A stretch of DNA of 64,000 nt from Karalla daura. Its lineage: Eukaryota; Chordata; Actinopteri; Chaetodontiformes; Leiognathidae. Shown one piece after another: positions 22,801 through 30,419 of the stretch. Position 1 is the stretch's first letter. Every line of letters begins with the position of its first letter. The notes under the pieces were generated by a model. It saw nothing but the letters and a program-made list of their open reading frames with translations. It did no database searches and had not been told where the DNA came from. The stretch is taken from assembly GCA_029224185.1 (NCBI GenBank), contig CM055191.1:8763036-8827035 (forward strand). The letters are read 5' to 3'. A program made the translations under genes and the position numbers.

Positions 22801-24186
22801 CTCCTCTCCGCCAAAGGGCACGCAGACTCGCGTCCCGACGGCCACAGGCGCGGTGCCGGGAGGCGGGGCATCTAAAATGAAGTCTACGATGCTGTCCGCC
22901 CCCGATGGCGGTGCCATCATGGTCCCGCCGTGGAAGGGATATCGAACCAGGCTTTCCTCTCCTTGGAGCTGAACCTCCACCGTGTCTCCACACACCCTGC
23001 GCACCACGCCCGGTCTGAACACGGGCGAGGAGTCCTTAGTCTTGGCGGCCCCCACCCCACTCTCCGCGGTCCTCTTTACCTGTCGAGCTATGACCCTCTG
23101 GTTTTTCATGCCTTTGGCCAGAGCTTCGACCACCGCCCGTGACAGTCCGGCCTCTTCAGGGGGCGAGCTATGGAGTGGAGGTGGGATGTGATGGTCCTTC
23201 TGAAGAAGACTTGGTCCTGTTGCTTCCACCGCGTCCAGGTCGGCCGAGTGCTCGCTCGCCGTATCGGTGGACGAGGAGCGCACTGAGTTCGGGGCGCCCT
23301 CGGCCTCATTGTCCCCGTTCTGGAGATCTTTTTCTTGTGAGTCTGTTGTCCGGGTCTCCCGGTTCTCCCTGCTCTCCGCGGAAACAAAATGGTTTCCTTC
23401 TGTAACTTTATTATCTGTAGTTAGCACTGATGGCTGATTACCTGAGCAATTATTACTTCTACTGCTATAAGTACTATGGCTCCCAGCACTACTGTTAATA
23501 CCACTTGTAGTGTTAATGCTTTTATTAATGCTATTATTGATACTGTTACTAGTCTTAAAGTTATTGGGTGTACTTGCGCTATCCCCGACTTTGTTATTAA
23601 TACTGCAGTAGCTATTGTGTATGAGTGCAGGGCTGGAGGTAGGAATGGTAGTCGGGACACTTGCATTGTTGGCGAAGTGCTCGTACGTGTACTTCTTCTT
23701 GGGTACACGAGCCTTGAACGTGGCTGTTTTCCTACTGGAGACGGAGCCTATACTGGGGCTGTGACTGGTGGACAGAGGGGGCGGGGCCGAACCTATGCTG
23801 GAGTCATGGTTGGTGGACAAAAGGGGTGAAGCTGTGGAGAGAGGCGCCGGGGTAGAGGTAGGAAATGCTACGGGGTCGGAGGACATGGCACTATTTCCGT
23901 TTGTGCCCGTCTTCTGGTTTTCTGTCTTTGCTTCTGGCTTCTTTCCATCCTTCTCCACTGGCTCCACAGGTTTCCTCGGCTCAGCGGGCTCCTCCTTGGT
24001 GATGGTGGTTACTGGCTCGTCTTTAGAGACAGTGGCGGTCTGCTTCCGTGTAGATGTGGCGTTTGGTGCTTGTTTGACTCTTTTGGGGTCTTTCTCCTGG
24101 AGGGGCTGGGAGCCTCCTCTCCTTCTCCCCCCTCGACCTCGAGCTAACGGGGGAGAACGCCCTCTGTTTTTCTTCGCCGGTCTCAT
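2142..24186 (-). CDS. cic: CIC (capicua) transcriptional repressor, partial; long and short isoforms
   Basis: Capicua is a nuclear HMG-box repressor that silences receptor-tyrosine-kinase/ERK target genes by binding TGAATGAA-type octamers, together with ATXN1/ATXN1L. I reconstructed 12 coding exons for the long form. They are 24186-20478, 7237-7088, 6968-6800, 6220-6109, 5349-5167, 5084-4952, 4849-4671, 4413-4275, 3871-3774, 3691-2731, 2642-2509 and 2302-2142. All have GT-AG borders and compatible phases, giving 2042 codons plus 2 bases. The short form replaces the first exon with 7954-7903 (823 codons in the window). Order and content match vertebrate CIC from memory: ATXN1-binding segment, RRTQSLSAL, HMG box, [21 protein letters not shown] block, proline-rich region. 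The frame ends in phase 2 at an exon edge, so the C-terminal exons, including the C1 motif, lie beyond position 1. Which teleost paralogue (cica or cicb) this is cannot be decided here. Confidence 0.96.
2509..2642 (-). CDS. cic: CIC exon: LQGKMLVPMV segment
   Basis: Encodes (V)QTQSPVLQGKMLVPMVRTA, PAPAQQFPLVTPPLPVQNGA and QTGSK, matching mammalian LLPGKVLVPLAAPS...[22 protein letters not shown]. Acceptor tctccctcag, donor CAAG|gtcagc; 134 nt. Confidence 0.93.
2731..3691 (-). CDS. cic: CIC large proline/serine-rich middle exon
   Basis: 320 codons plus 1 base, starting RVFAPVICSSSSSSSS, where mammals have KVFSPVIRSS. Conserved landmarks are [22 protein letters not shown] (mammal [21 protein letters not shown]), SPVVTNLVLGQPAVQLI, TNGPLPLPLLQP and KAVTQVQYILPTLP. 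The exon is otherwise low-complexity Pro, Gly and Ser; the poly-Ser and poly-Gly runs come from GGA/CCT-type repeats on the genomic strand. This region in CIC is thought to be largely disordered and to carry repression and MAPK-docking functions. Acceptor ctctccag, donor CGAG|gtgagg. Confidence 0.95.
3774..3871 (-). CDS. cic: CIC exon: [12 protein letters not shown] segment
   Basis: Encodes [20 protein letters not shown] and DSEHGSGDESERK, matching mammalian [21 protein letters not shown]. Acceptor tttgtcacag, donor CAAG|gtgagc; 98 nt, phase 1 in and phase 0 out. Confidence 0.93.
4275..4413 (-). CDS. cic: CIC exon: conserved acidic block
   Basis: Encodes [40 protein letters not shown] and [29 protein letters not shown] is identical to the mammalian conserved acidic segment. 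Acceptor ctcctccag, donor ATCG|gtgaga, phase 1. A (CA)n tract lies about 50 bases upstream of the acceptor in the preceding intron. Confidence 0.95.
4467..4503. repeat. (GT)n microsatellite, 50 bp from a CIC acceptor
   Basis: Perfect dinucleotide run; CA on the sense strand of CIC. Confidence 0.95.
4671..4849 (-). CDS. cic: CIC exon: post-HMG linker with RPRAFS motif
   Basis: Encodes EPHTVELKGVGPGLVG, SERTTGESHVGQL, TRPRAFSQSAMHSLERG and ends TQALAELAQ. RPRAFSQSAMHSLE matches mammalian RPRAFSHSGVHSLD, and QALAELAQ matches QALQELTQ. Donor ACAG|gtaggt, phase 0. The 5' boundary depends on the proposed 102-nt intron. Confidence 0.88.
4850..4951 (-). other. cic: Candidate 102-nt stop-free intron in CIC (or retained coding insert)
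   Basis: The segment begins gttcgt and ends with a strong pyrimidine tract, ctcctcctacag. It is a multiple of three with no stop, so it would add 34 residues if retained. The translated segment (SFHSHFIQHNFSSILVFING and onward) is hydrophobic and unlike the polar CIC linker. Removing it joins SEST to EPHTVELKG, resembling mammalian ERLHTVGG. I favour an intron, possibly alternatively retained. Confidence 0.6.
4952..5084 (-). CDS. cic: CIC exon completing the HMG box
   Basis: Starts [20 protein letters not shown] and continues [24 protein letters not shown]. The first 25 residues finish the HMG box; RERSMSE is the conserved linker that follows it in mammals. The donor I chose is ACTG|gttcgt at 4952/4951, a weak match to consensus. 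If this site is not used, the reading frame simply continues, because the next 102 bases contain no stop. Confidence 0.85.
5167..5349 (-). CDS. cic: CIC HMG-box exon (N-terminal part of the box)
   Basis: 61 in-phase codons start [19 protein letters not shown] and include [39 protein letters not shown] and AFQ. This is the sequence-specific HMG box diagnostic of capicua. It is essentially identical to mammals and keeps the [20 protein letters not shown] and EWWYAL core that contacts and bends the TGAATGAA octamer. It occupies about residues 162-222 of CIC-S. Acceptor ctggcag, donor CCAG|gtaccc. Confidence 0.98.
5350..6108 (-). other. cic: CIC intron upstream of the HMG exon
   Basis: A 759-nt intron bounded by AAAG|gtaact and ctggcag|AGG. 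AT-rich unique sequence; nothing recognisable inside. Confidence 0.8.
6109..6220 (-). CDS. cic: CIC common exon: RRTQSLSAL 14-3-3/RSK motif
   Basis: Encodes FLPGVVPEQPISTSPVKRR then TQSLSALPKDGDKSSPGK (37 codons plus 1 base). The RRTQSLSALPK segment just before the HMG box corresponds to the mammalian site where RSK phosphorylation (S173 of human CIC-S, from memory) recruits 14-3-3 and lowers DNA binding. Its retention suggests this ERK-pathway control is conserved. Borders are ctttcag and AAAG|gtaact; phase 0 into the HMG exon. Confidence 0.93.
6800..6968 (-). CDS. cic: CIC common exon: acidic linker with DSETESD motif
   Basis: Begins ECQGVAALSQEP (the E codon is split with the previous exon) and ends GRDSETESDVDD(P). 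The DSETESD acidic motif matches DSETESDHDD of mammalian CIC; the rest is a poorly conserved Pro/Glu-rich linker. The acceptor is cttccgcag and the donor CC|gtgagt. A (GT) microsatellite lies about 80 bases into the downstream intron. Confidence 0.92.
7088..7237 (-). CDS. cic: CIC common exon: ATXN1/ATXN1L-binding segment
   Basis: Encodes (V)[20 protein letters not shown] followed by LAPTQSDASSQPGEG and ending AASLKT. The WTNVEPRSV...[12 protein letters not shown] stretch is nearly identical to the vertebrate CIC segment known to bind the AXH domain of ATXN1 and ATXN1L, the cofactors that stabilise capicua. The acceptor is ctcgccag and the donor ACAG|gtacaa; the exon is phase 1 on both sides. 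This lets it accept either the long-form or the short-form first exon. Confidence 0.95.
7238..7902 (-). other. cic: Intron between CIC-S first exon and common exon
   Basis: A 665-nt AT-rich intron from gtcagt (7902) to the acceptor ctcgccag (7238). Nothing recognisable inside. For CIC-L it is the last part of a 13.2 kb intron. Confidence 0.75.
7903..7954 (-). CDS. cic: CIC-S isoform first coding exon (17 codons)
   Basis: The short ORF [17 protein letters not shown] ends in phase 1 at the donor TTTG|gtcagt. Spliced to the exon at 7237, it reads ...[18 protein letters not shown]. Mammalian CIC-S begins MYSA... and ends its first exon ...RGLGMF before [10 protein letters not shown] (from memory). 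The M[YF]S start, the RxGLxMF end, the length class and the phase therefore all agree. The exon sits about 12.5 kb downstream of the CIC-L exon inside its intron, which implies a separate promoter for CIC-S. Where the 5' UTR begins is not resolved. A weak acceptor-like AG lies about 28 bases upstream of the ATG, and the candidate promoter at 9.8-10.2 kb is about 1.9 kb away. Confidence 0.85.
9499..9567 (-). CDS. Possible upstream ORF (22 codons) in the putative CIC-S leader
   Basis: In the GC-rich stretch downstream of the CCAAT cluster the only minus-strand ATG opens MSSASPERLANLLQTDRAEQ, two more residues, then TAA. If the CIC-S transcript starts near 9.75 kb, this would be a uORF ahead of the real start at 7954. 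It may equally be chance. Confidence 0.2.
   Translation of the reverse strand: MSSASPERLANLLQTDRAEQRL
9830..10195 (-). promoter_or_regulatory. Candidate CIC-S promoter: CCAAT-box cluster with octamer
   Basis: Five NF-Y type boxes occur within 350 bp: ATTGG at 9842, 9886 and 10108, and CCAAT at 10153 and 10186. There is also a perfect POU octamer ATGCAAAT (9919-9926) and the inverted repeat TGACGG-CTAA-CCGTCA (9850-9865). The flank at 9.4-9.8 kb is GC-rich with pyrimidine tracts. The position upstream of the CIC-S first exon and the minus orientation of that exon suggest this is its promoter, but no transcript start can be seen directly. Confidence 0.55.
11902..11964 (+). repeat. Fragment of the same interspersed repeat (head)
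   Basis: Contains ggctaacaatgtcacctcac followed by gtcctgggtttgattcccag, a tRNA-like B-box style GGTTCGATTCC word typical of the repeat's 5' part. Confidence 0.6.
13405..13560 (+). repeat. Teleost interspersed repeat copy (SINE-like)
   Basis: Carries the widespread fish repeat words gtggagtttgcatgttctcc, then ccatgtctgc and acatgcatgtttag, after a degenerate head. A second copy follows within 130 bp. Confidence 0.7.
13681..13975 (+). repeat. Teleost interspersed repeat copy (SINE-like), longer
   Basis: Contains gaggtcctttctgtgaggag, tttgcatgat, tcctcccacagtccaaaaac, atgcatgttta, ctctaaattg and tcctggagatagtctccagt, in the order known for this abundant fish element. Confidence 0.75.
16617..16680. 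repeat. (GT)n microsatellite
   Basis: About 31 perfect units in the CIC-L intron. Confidence 0.95.
18036..18421. repeat. Cluster of CT/CA arrays
   Basis: Three arrays: (CT)n(CA)n at 18036-18100, (CA)n at 18179-18217 and (CA)n at 18349-18421, separated by unique DNA. Confidence 0.95.
20478..24186 (-). CDS. cic: CIC-L specific first coding exon (1236 codons)
   Basis: This exon encodes the N-terminal extension found only in the long capicua isoform. The start MRPAKK resembles the mammalian MKPMKK start. Recognisable conserved blocks, in residues: KTATFKARVPKKKY (about 153-166), RSSSTDTASEHSADL (303-317), a conserved globular stretch (about 388-525, probably the DUF4819/Tudor-like region), YKKGDVVCTPNGIRKKFNG onward with a Cys/His-rich CSREGC...YCSRH segment (692-741), and MLVSLGSSRSGTPSFSP with FGFRPANFSPI. 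It ends RKDIIMGRPGT followed by a phase-1 donor (G|gtgaga), which joins the [10 protein letters not shown] exon as in mammals. Several long poly-Gly, poly-Pro and Glu/Arg runs come from triplet-like repeats. The extension is about 300 residues longer than I recall for human. Confidence 0.95.
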
Positions 24187-24297
24187 TTTTTCCCTCTTTA
24201 GTTCACAAAGTGCTGCAGATTTCCTCTTTTTTTTCCACCTCTAAGGCACTGCTATTTTGTTCCTCCTCCTTCTGTGTCCACTGTGCTGTTTTGCCTT
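24187..24297 (-). other. cic: 5' UTR part of the CIC-L exon, with splice acceptor
   Basis: On the minus strand a pyrimidine-rich stretch ends ttcctttgcag at 24298, giving an acceptor 111 bases upstream of the CIC-L ATG. The leader is A/G-rich and the start context is GGGAAAAAATGAG. This implies at least one upstream non-coding exon; the best candidate is the one ending at 33197. Confidence 0.6.
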
Positions 24298-24811
24298 CTG
24301 CAAAGGAAGCACAGGGAAGAGAGACAGGTGGTCGTTTATTATCTTCATGATCAAAATTGCTGAGAACAAAAATGACGTCATACCTGGAAGTGTGCTACAG
24401 CGCACAGGCCATCACACTGGCTCAATATCTGACGTACACCCTCACTCATCTGTCATGTCTGCCTGATCGGCTTAAGTGCCCATGCCAGCAGGTCTGTGTG
24501 TGTGTGTGTGCGTGTGTGTGTGTGAGAGTGAGTGTGTGTCTGTCTCCGAGTCCACATTTGAAGACTTTCTTAATTCCATTCATTACGACTATTTATTGTG
24601 TTTTCGACCCTCTTAAAACCACAGAAATATTTCTAAAATGGAAACGCTGGTTTGCACTGGAACGTTAGCTTTCTGAGCTCTCCTCCTGTCACTGAGGAGG
24701 AGGAAGCCTTACAGAGGGAGAGGATATCAGCTTTAACTGATGTGACGCCCATAGTTATTGTGTGCACAGGTGCGGCCGTGGTCCTCTGGGGGTAAACGAT
24801 GAATGGGCCGG

Positions 24812-25010
24812 TTCTTATATCGCGCTTTTCTCGTCCTCGTGACCACTCAAAGCAATTTGGAGACACACAAAGTCACATTCACTCCCATCCGTGGACTGGC
24901 GGCAGAGGCGATCCTCCACAGTCCGTCTGCCTCACCAGTAGCTTTAACCATTCACACACTGAGGACACAGCGCCGCAGGCAGCTTGAGGTTCACTATCTT
25001 GCCCTCTCCA
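24812..25010 (+). repeat. Teleost interspersed repeat (cgcttttct...accactcaaagc type)
   Basis: Contains cttatatcgcgcttttct, gaccactcaaagcaatttgg, cacattcactccc, taaccattcacacactga and gaggttcactatcttgccc, the ordered words of a common fish dispersed repeat. Confidence 0.7.
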
Positions 25011-25199
25011 ACATGTAAGCTGCCGAGGCCGGGCTAAAGAGATGCTACTTGAACTTTTCCTTGCGAGGCCGCTGGGCCTGGTGTTAGACGATCTATTTAA
25101 ACCTCCACTTTCTGAGATTTTCTCCACCGTCAAGTGGAATTTTGCGAAGCCTATCTTACTCCTTGGTCCCTGAACAATGTTGATCCCCTTGTACTTGAG

Positions 25200-25330
25200 C
25201 AGTGTCACGGGAGTATCGTCAGGTCACCAGTCCACCACAGGACACACACACACACCATTCACTCTCACACTTACACTTTGAGGCAACTGAGAGTTTCCAG
25301 CTGTTTCCAACATGCATGATGTTTGCATTG
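25200..25330 (-). repeat. Interspersed repeat copy, minus orientation
   Basis: Reads caggtcaccagtccaccaca, cattcactctcacactt, tgaggcaactgagagtttcc and catgcatgatg, the reverse complement of the tail of the 13.7 kb element. Confidence 0.6.
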
Positions 25331-25769
25331 CGAGAGCAGAAAGGTCCAACTGGGACCTTCTCGCTGTGAATACTTAGATCGCAAAATATCAATTCCAGCA
25401 TTATTTATCCAGAAATCAAATTAGATTTAGAGTGCCAGTTCATAACCATGTTATCTTAAGACACTTAACAGTTAGAGACAACCCAGAGCCCCTATTAGAG
25501 CAACATAAATAAAAATATCAGTTTTCCTCTCAAGGCCTTTCCATAGGTATCTTAACCCTCAATTATTCATAAAAGTAAAAAAAAGAAGATGTTTATGTTT
25601 TTACAGAGCATGAATTATTGAATAATTTCCCAGGTAATCCTGGCCGAGCGTGGCTGAGATTGACATCGTGTTGTTTTCACTCTGAATGTGGCATTAAGCT
25701 ACACAGTGGCGCTGACACGCTGTGCTGGTGGACAGCACTAGGCGCCCAGCTTGGCCCTGCTGTGTGCAC

Positions 25770-25927
25770 TCTCTGCGTCTGTGAGGGTTTTTCTACACTT
25801 ACGACTCCCACAAACCAAAAACACGCGTGTTCAGGCCGACTGGAGACTCTGAGGCACGAGTGTGAGTGTCCTGCTGAAGGTGCCGGAGGCGTTAAGGTAA
25901 AAAGCGAGTAAGAAAACGGATGGATGT
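25770..25927 (+). repeat. Interspersed repeat copy
   Basis: Contains gactcccacaaaccaaaaac, gactggagactctgaggca and cgagtgtgagtg, then ends aaaacggatggatg, a typical 3' end of the family. Confidence 0.6.
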
Positions 25928-26317
25928 TGAAAGTTCTTATAAATATGATTATATTGTTAGTTATTATTAAAAATTTCAAAAGAAGAAAAAAGGCAGACGT
26001 GGACCACCAAGGTCACTCATTTTCAGTTCATCACTGTTGTTGGCGCTGGGTTTAATCTCGCGTTGTCGTCTGGGTGAATGCTCCTGGTATTTCCACTCTG
26101 CTCCTGTAGATGCATGAGTGTGCGATGTCTCCCTCGTGCCTGTTGTCACTGCTGTATTTCACTGTACGGCTGCTACAATGTTTTAATTCCCCCTCTGGGT
26201 ATCAGTGGAGACATCTCGCTATCTAGCCCTCTATCTCTCACATTTAGCCTGTAATGAGGCTTGCACGTCTTACATTTCAAACTCATGCTGTCACGAAGAT
26301 ACGTACTTCCCTTTATC

Positions 26318-26319
<2 letters not shown>

Positions 26320-26370
<51 letters not shown>
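26320..26370. repeat. (CA)n microsatellite
   Basis: Perfect run of about 25 units. Confidence 0.95.
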
Positions 26371-26374
<4 letters not shown>

Positions 26375-26586
26375 TCAAACTACTACTACAGGTCGCCTGA
26401 TCTCGACTTTCCTACACGTTCGTGCGACTTGTTCCTCGAAGGCAACAGAGCAAGAAAAAAGACGAAAACAAAACAAAACAAAACAAAAAACAAAAAAAAT
26501 CGCAGCACTCATTTTGTTTGAACTCCCGTCAGGAGGGGAAAAGGCCGGCAGTGGCCTGAGTGGGGTCACTCGTCAACAACGAGCGA

Positions 26587-26692
26587 GAGAGCTGGAGAAA
26601 GAAAGGGAAAGGGAAGGAGAGAGAGAGAGCGAGAGACAGAGAGGGAGAGGGGAAAGAGAGAGAGAGGGGAAGGAGAGAGAGAGAGCGGGGTA
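26587..26692. repeat. GA-rich polypurine tract
   Basis: More than 100 nt almost purely A/G on the plus strand. Confidence 0.9.
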
Positions 26693-27006
26693 GGAGTATG
26701 CGGCTGTTTGGCTGTTTGTTCAAATCGGCTGTTCTTGTATAGTCATTGGGAATTTCCACAGTCATTCTAGCACTCGCCGGGCCTCTCTCTCTCTTTCTTT
26801 CTCTCTCTCTCTCACTCTTTCTCAATATCTCAGTCTTTCCCCACTCGTCTTTTTTGCCTCCACTGACACACACATTTCTGCAGAGAGAGAGAGAGAAAAA
26901 AAAACACAATATAAATTGAATAATCTGCCATGGAAAAGATACGCCCCAGAATGAGGGAAATTAAAAGGCTGGCACGGGATCAGGCACACTCACTGATGCA
27001 AGATTA

Positions 27007-27019
27007 CAGGCTAAATACA

Positions 27020-27083
<64 letters not shown>

Positions 27084-27218
27084 TATATACTTAGACGCTT
27101 TTGCTCGGGCGTGTGTGCCGCTCGACTAAGCTCGACAACATATGCAAATGCCCGCATTTCGACAAATATGAACGGATAAATTCACACTGGTTGTATTCCG
27201 GACCCTGGAAAAGTTTGT

Positions 27219-27296
<78 letters not shown>

Positions 27297-27451
27297 AGCT
27301 GATCTTGCTGTTAACTGCTCATTTGCCATAACAAACCCGTAACACAGCATTTCCACTTCCTGCAGATAGAGAAAAGCATCTCTTCCTGGTCCTGAATTAC
27401 TAATAAACAACGTTCACACAGCCGTTATAGACCCTCCATTTTGTGCTCAGC

Positions 27452-27506
<55 letters not shown>

Positions 27507-27526
27507 ACACACACACACACACATAC
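27007..27526. repeat. Cluster of CT/CA arrays
   Basis: (CT)n(CA)n near 27020-27078, (CA)n at 27219-27295 (about 37 units) and (CA)n at 27454-27526. Confidence 0.95.
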
Positions 27527-28930
27527 AAACAGGCACTCGAGGTTTTACACCCCCTAATTTAACCAGTAATTATTCTCATTATTTTTTGCTACGACGTCTC
27601 CCTCGTCCAGGTCATCGTAATGTCACGACTCTTCAGATTTTTGGTTCTCATTGCTAAAGTGCAGTTGTGAAGTCTAACACATATTGAACAGGTCCATGGC
27701 GAGTTTTCACAATCCTGCTCTCGACTTGAACTAGCAGAGATTGGGAGTAAGGAGCACAGAGGTTTCCAGGATGTGACTTAACCTTCATAAGGTCATCGCT
27801 GGAATACGCACCGTTTTCCCTCACATTTGGCAACAACGCAGCCACGTCACATCCGAGAGAGATGGAGACAAGTGAGACGAAGGTGGCATTTTGGTACGAG
27901 GATGAAGACGTTGAGGAATGGTGCATATATATATAATAAAGGCAAGCACGGGAATGGGGACATTTTTAAGCAGGTGTCTGAGATTCGTACGCTTGTTTGA
28001 ACAAGTTGGAAACAACTGGAAAATTGGGAGGATTCTGGGATAACGCTGGCAGCTCCTTCTCCACTCCCCTATTTCCATATCATGAAGGTTACAGTAGTGA
28101 AGGATACGAGCCCGGGAAGGAATGCACTGTGGGCGTGCGATCGGGCATTAATCCTGCTACTGCTCTCCAGCATGCTCGGAGCTACGGATCCCGGATTCAC
28201 TCCCTGCTGCACTGGAAACACGGCCGGTGCTCCGTGTGTCCCCGGAGGGAAACCGTTCACTATTAATTAACTGTTGGTTAGAAATCCTACGGAATAAACC
28301 GGAAAAAAACAAAGCGCTGTTGATATCAAATCTTGGCAATATAGCACTACAAATGTCTGTACCTGAGGGCGATGAGCACTTCTTACTTTATTAAACAGAT
28401 TCAAAGATTTTTTTTTGACATCTGCTCCTCTGAGTTTACTTATATAATTAATAAATCTCGTGAATGTGTAATATATGATGAGGGTATGAGCTGTAAGTGG
28501 AGCTAAAGAGGCATCTTTAAAGGAGATCCTAGAGAAACTATTCATCACTCACTGGGAGACGAGACGGAGCTGCTTGGTCTTCCCACCTTCCTTGAAGATA
28601 AGGAGATTCCTGCTCCTCGTCTTTATAATCGCGGTGAATGCTTTGCAAGTCCCTCGTTTGCAAACCATGCAGAGGACAAACAGCTCGGCGAGGCCGAGCC
28701 AAACTCCCCTCCTTCCCTCCCCAAAGTTTAGACGCCAGAGTGAGTCCTGGAGCTGGGAGCGCTGGGTCCAGTGAAGTTCCTGTCGCACGCTGGATGGAAA
28801 GAGACAGGAAGGAGTCGGAGCCACTTGGCCGAGGGTCTGTTCGAGGGGAATGACTCAGGAGGATCTGATCTGAGCTTGGAAAAATGTGTTTGGTCATGCT
28901 CACGGGCTCCTGAAACACTCCGCAATTTGG

Positions 28931-28961
<31 letters not shown>

Positions 28962-30399
28962 TCAAATCCTGGGAGTTTGGGAATCAGACGTTTCCTTACT
29001 TTCGGTTCTCAGGGTTCCCACTGTTTCTCACAATCATTTTCCAGGGCAGACAAGTCGTCACTGCCCCTACACTAACACAGCCTTTGCGGATGTGTCATTT
29101 TCTACTTACACTTCACATTTTGTACATTTACTCAGCTCGATTTCATGATTATTCCCCCCCCCCAGGAGTCTGATTTTAAAGAAAGGTACGCAGTAAATTG
29201 TCGACGAAACCATCTCCAACATGCTTGGATGTTATGCTGAATTTACATGTCAAACCTTCAGATCCGACTGCGGTTACTCGCAGGTTGAGAGAGGCAGAGA
29301 GGGGAGAAATAATTTTCCGGGACAACTCTGTTTTATTATTTTTTTTTACCTTTTTCTGTCATTTTCCACACCTTTCCCATGACTGGAAAATTGGTCACTA
29401 ATTTCCCAGCGTTTCCAAAAGGATGTGGCCTGGTTCACCACTCTGAAAATGAACACTTTGTCTACATGCAGGTCACCGACAAATACGTGTGTTCAGTCAA
29501 TCACAGACACTTTTGTGGAATTTGGGAATTTTGGTGCCTGGTTTTCCATATTTTCCAGGTTTTCCAGGATGTGTGGGAACCCCCTGCTCCAGGGTGCTCG
29601 TCAGCTTGCACGCGGCATCTATTTGCTCCTGTGAAGCAGAGTTTGCCTCGTCCAGAGTGTGTGTGTGTGTGTGTGTGTTCCATTCTTAAAAAAGTCTTGA
29701 TATTCCAGATAAAACATACCAGATATATTACAGTAAATTACAACATGAATGACTTGATTGATGAGGTATGTTTAATTCCAGTGCTGCCACACAACGTTAT
29801 GTAACATAACTGGAACGGGATTGTAACACCTCACGTCGTCCCTATTCTCTGTTTGATCCCTTGCGCTTACTTGCTGCTGCATGCGCCTCAAACCCAGCGC
29901 AAATGTGCACTTGGGTATAAAACTGTCCTCACGCTCTATTCTTATTTTACTCCTACTCTTGTGTCGATGTAAAACTCATGCATGTGCCTGGAATGACGTC
30001 CTCTGAATGGAACTAAATTCAGGATCGAGAGAAAACACACCCTTACACAAACTGGAGATGTGTTTGACCCTAAATCTGAAATACAGGCAGACTTTAAAGC
30101 TTTGTTATAGTTGGTGAGCAACAATCCAAGACGCCAGAGCAAGTCTGCATCGCAGGCACCCCTCTGGTTTAGTTGTGGCTGAGAAATTAGGACCGAAAAC
30201 ATAAACTCATAATCCTCAATACGACGATGCCGTTCAGGATTTAGAGCAGGTCAAAGAGTGTGAGATATTTGCTGGTCCTGGTCCTGGTGCAGTCGGTCTC
30301 AAACTATTGTAAACTGTCTCCATGGTGTTTGACCGGATCCCTCTCTTTAAACTGCTAAAAAGATGCTGTTTCACCCAACACACACACACACACAGTGCA

Positions 30400-30419
30400 C
30401 CCCCCCCCCCCCCCCCCCC
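30400..30419. repeat. Poly-C run
   Basis: 20 consecutive C on the plus strand, flanked by a CA array. Confidence 0.95.

Noticed and set aside
26205..26693. 162-residue plus-strand open frame
   Set aside because: Spans a CA array and a GA tract; composition fully explained by repeats.
29796..29810. GTTATGTAACATAAC, a near-perfect palindrome containing a D-box
   Set aside because: Single isolated occurrence in AT-rich DNA; not distinguishable from chance.
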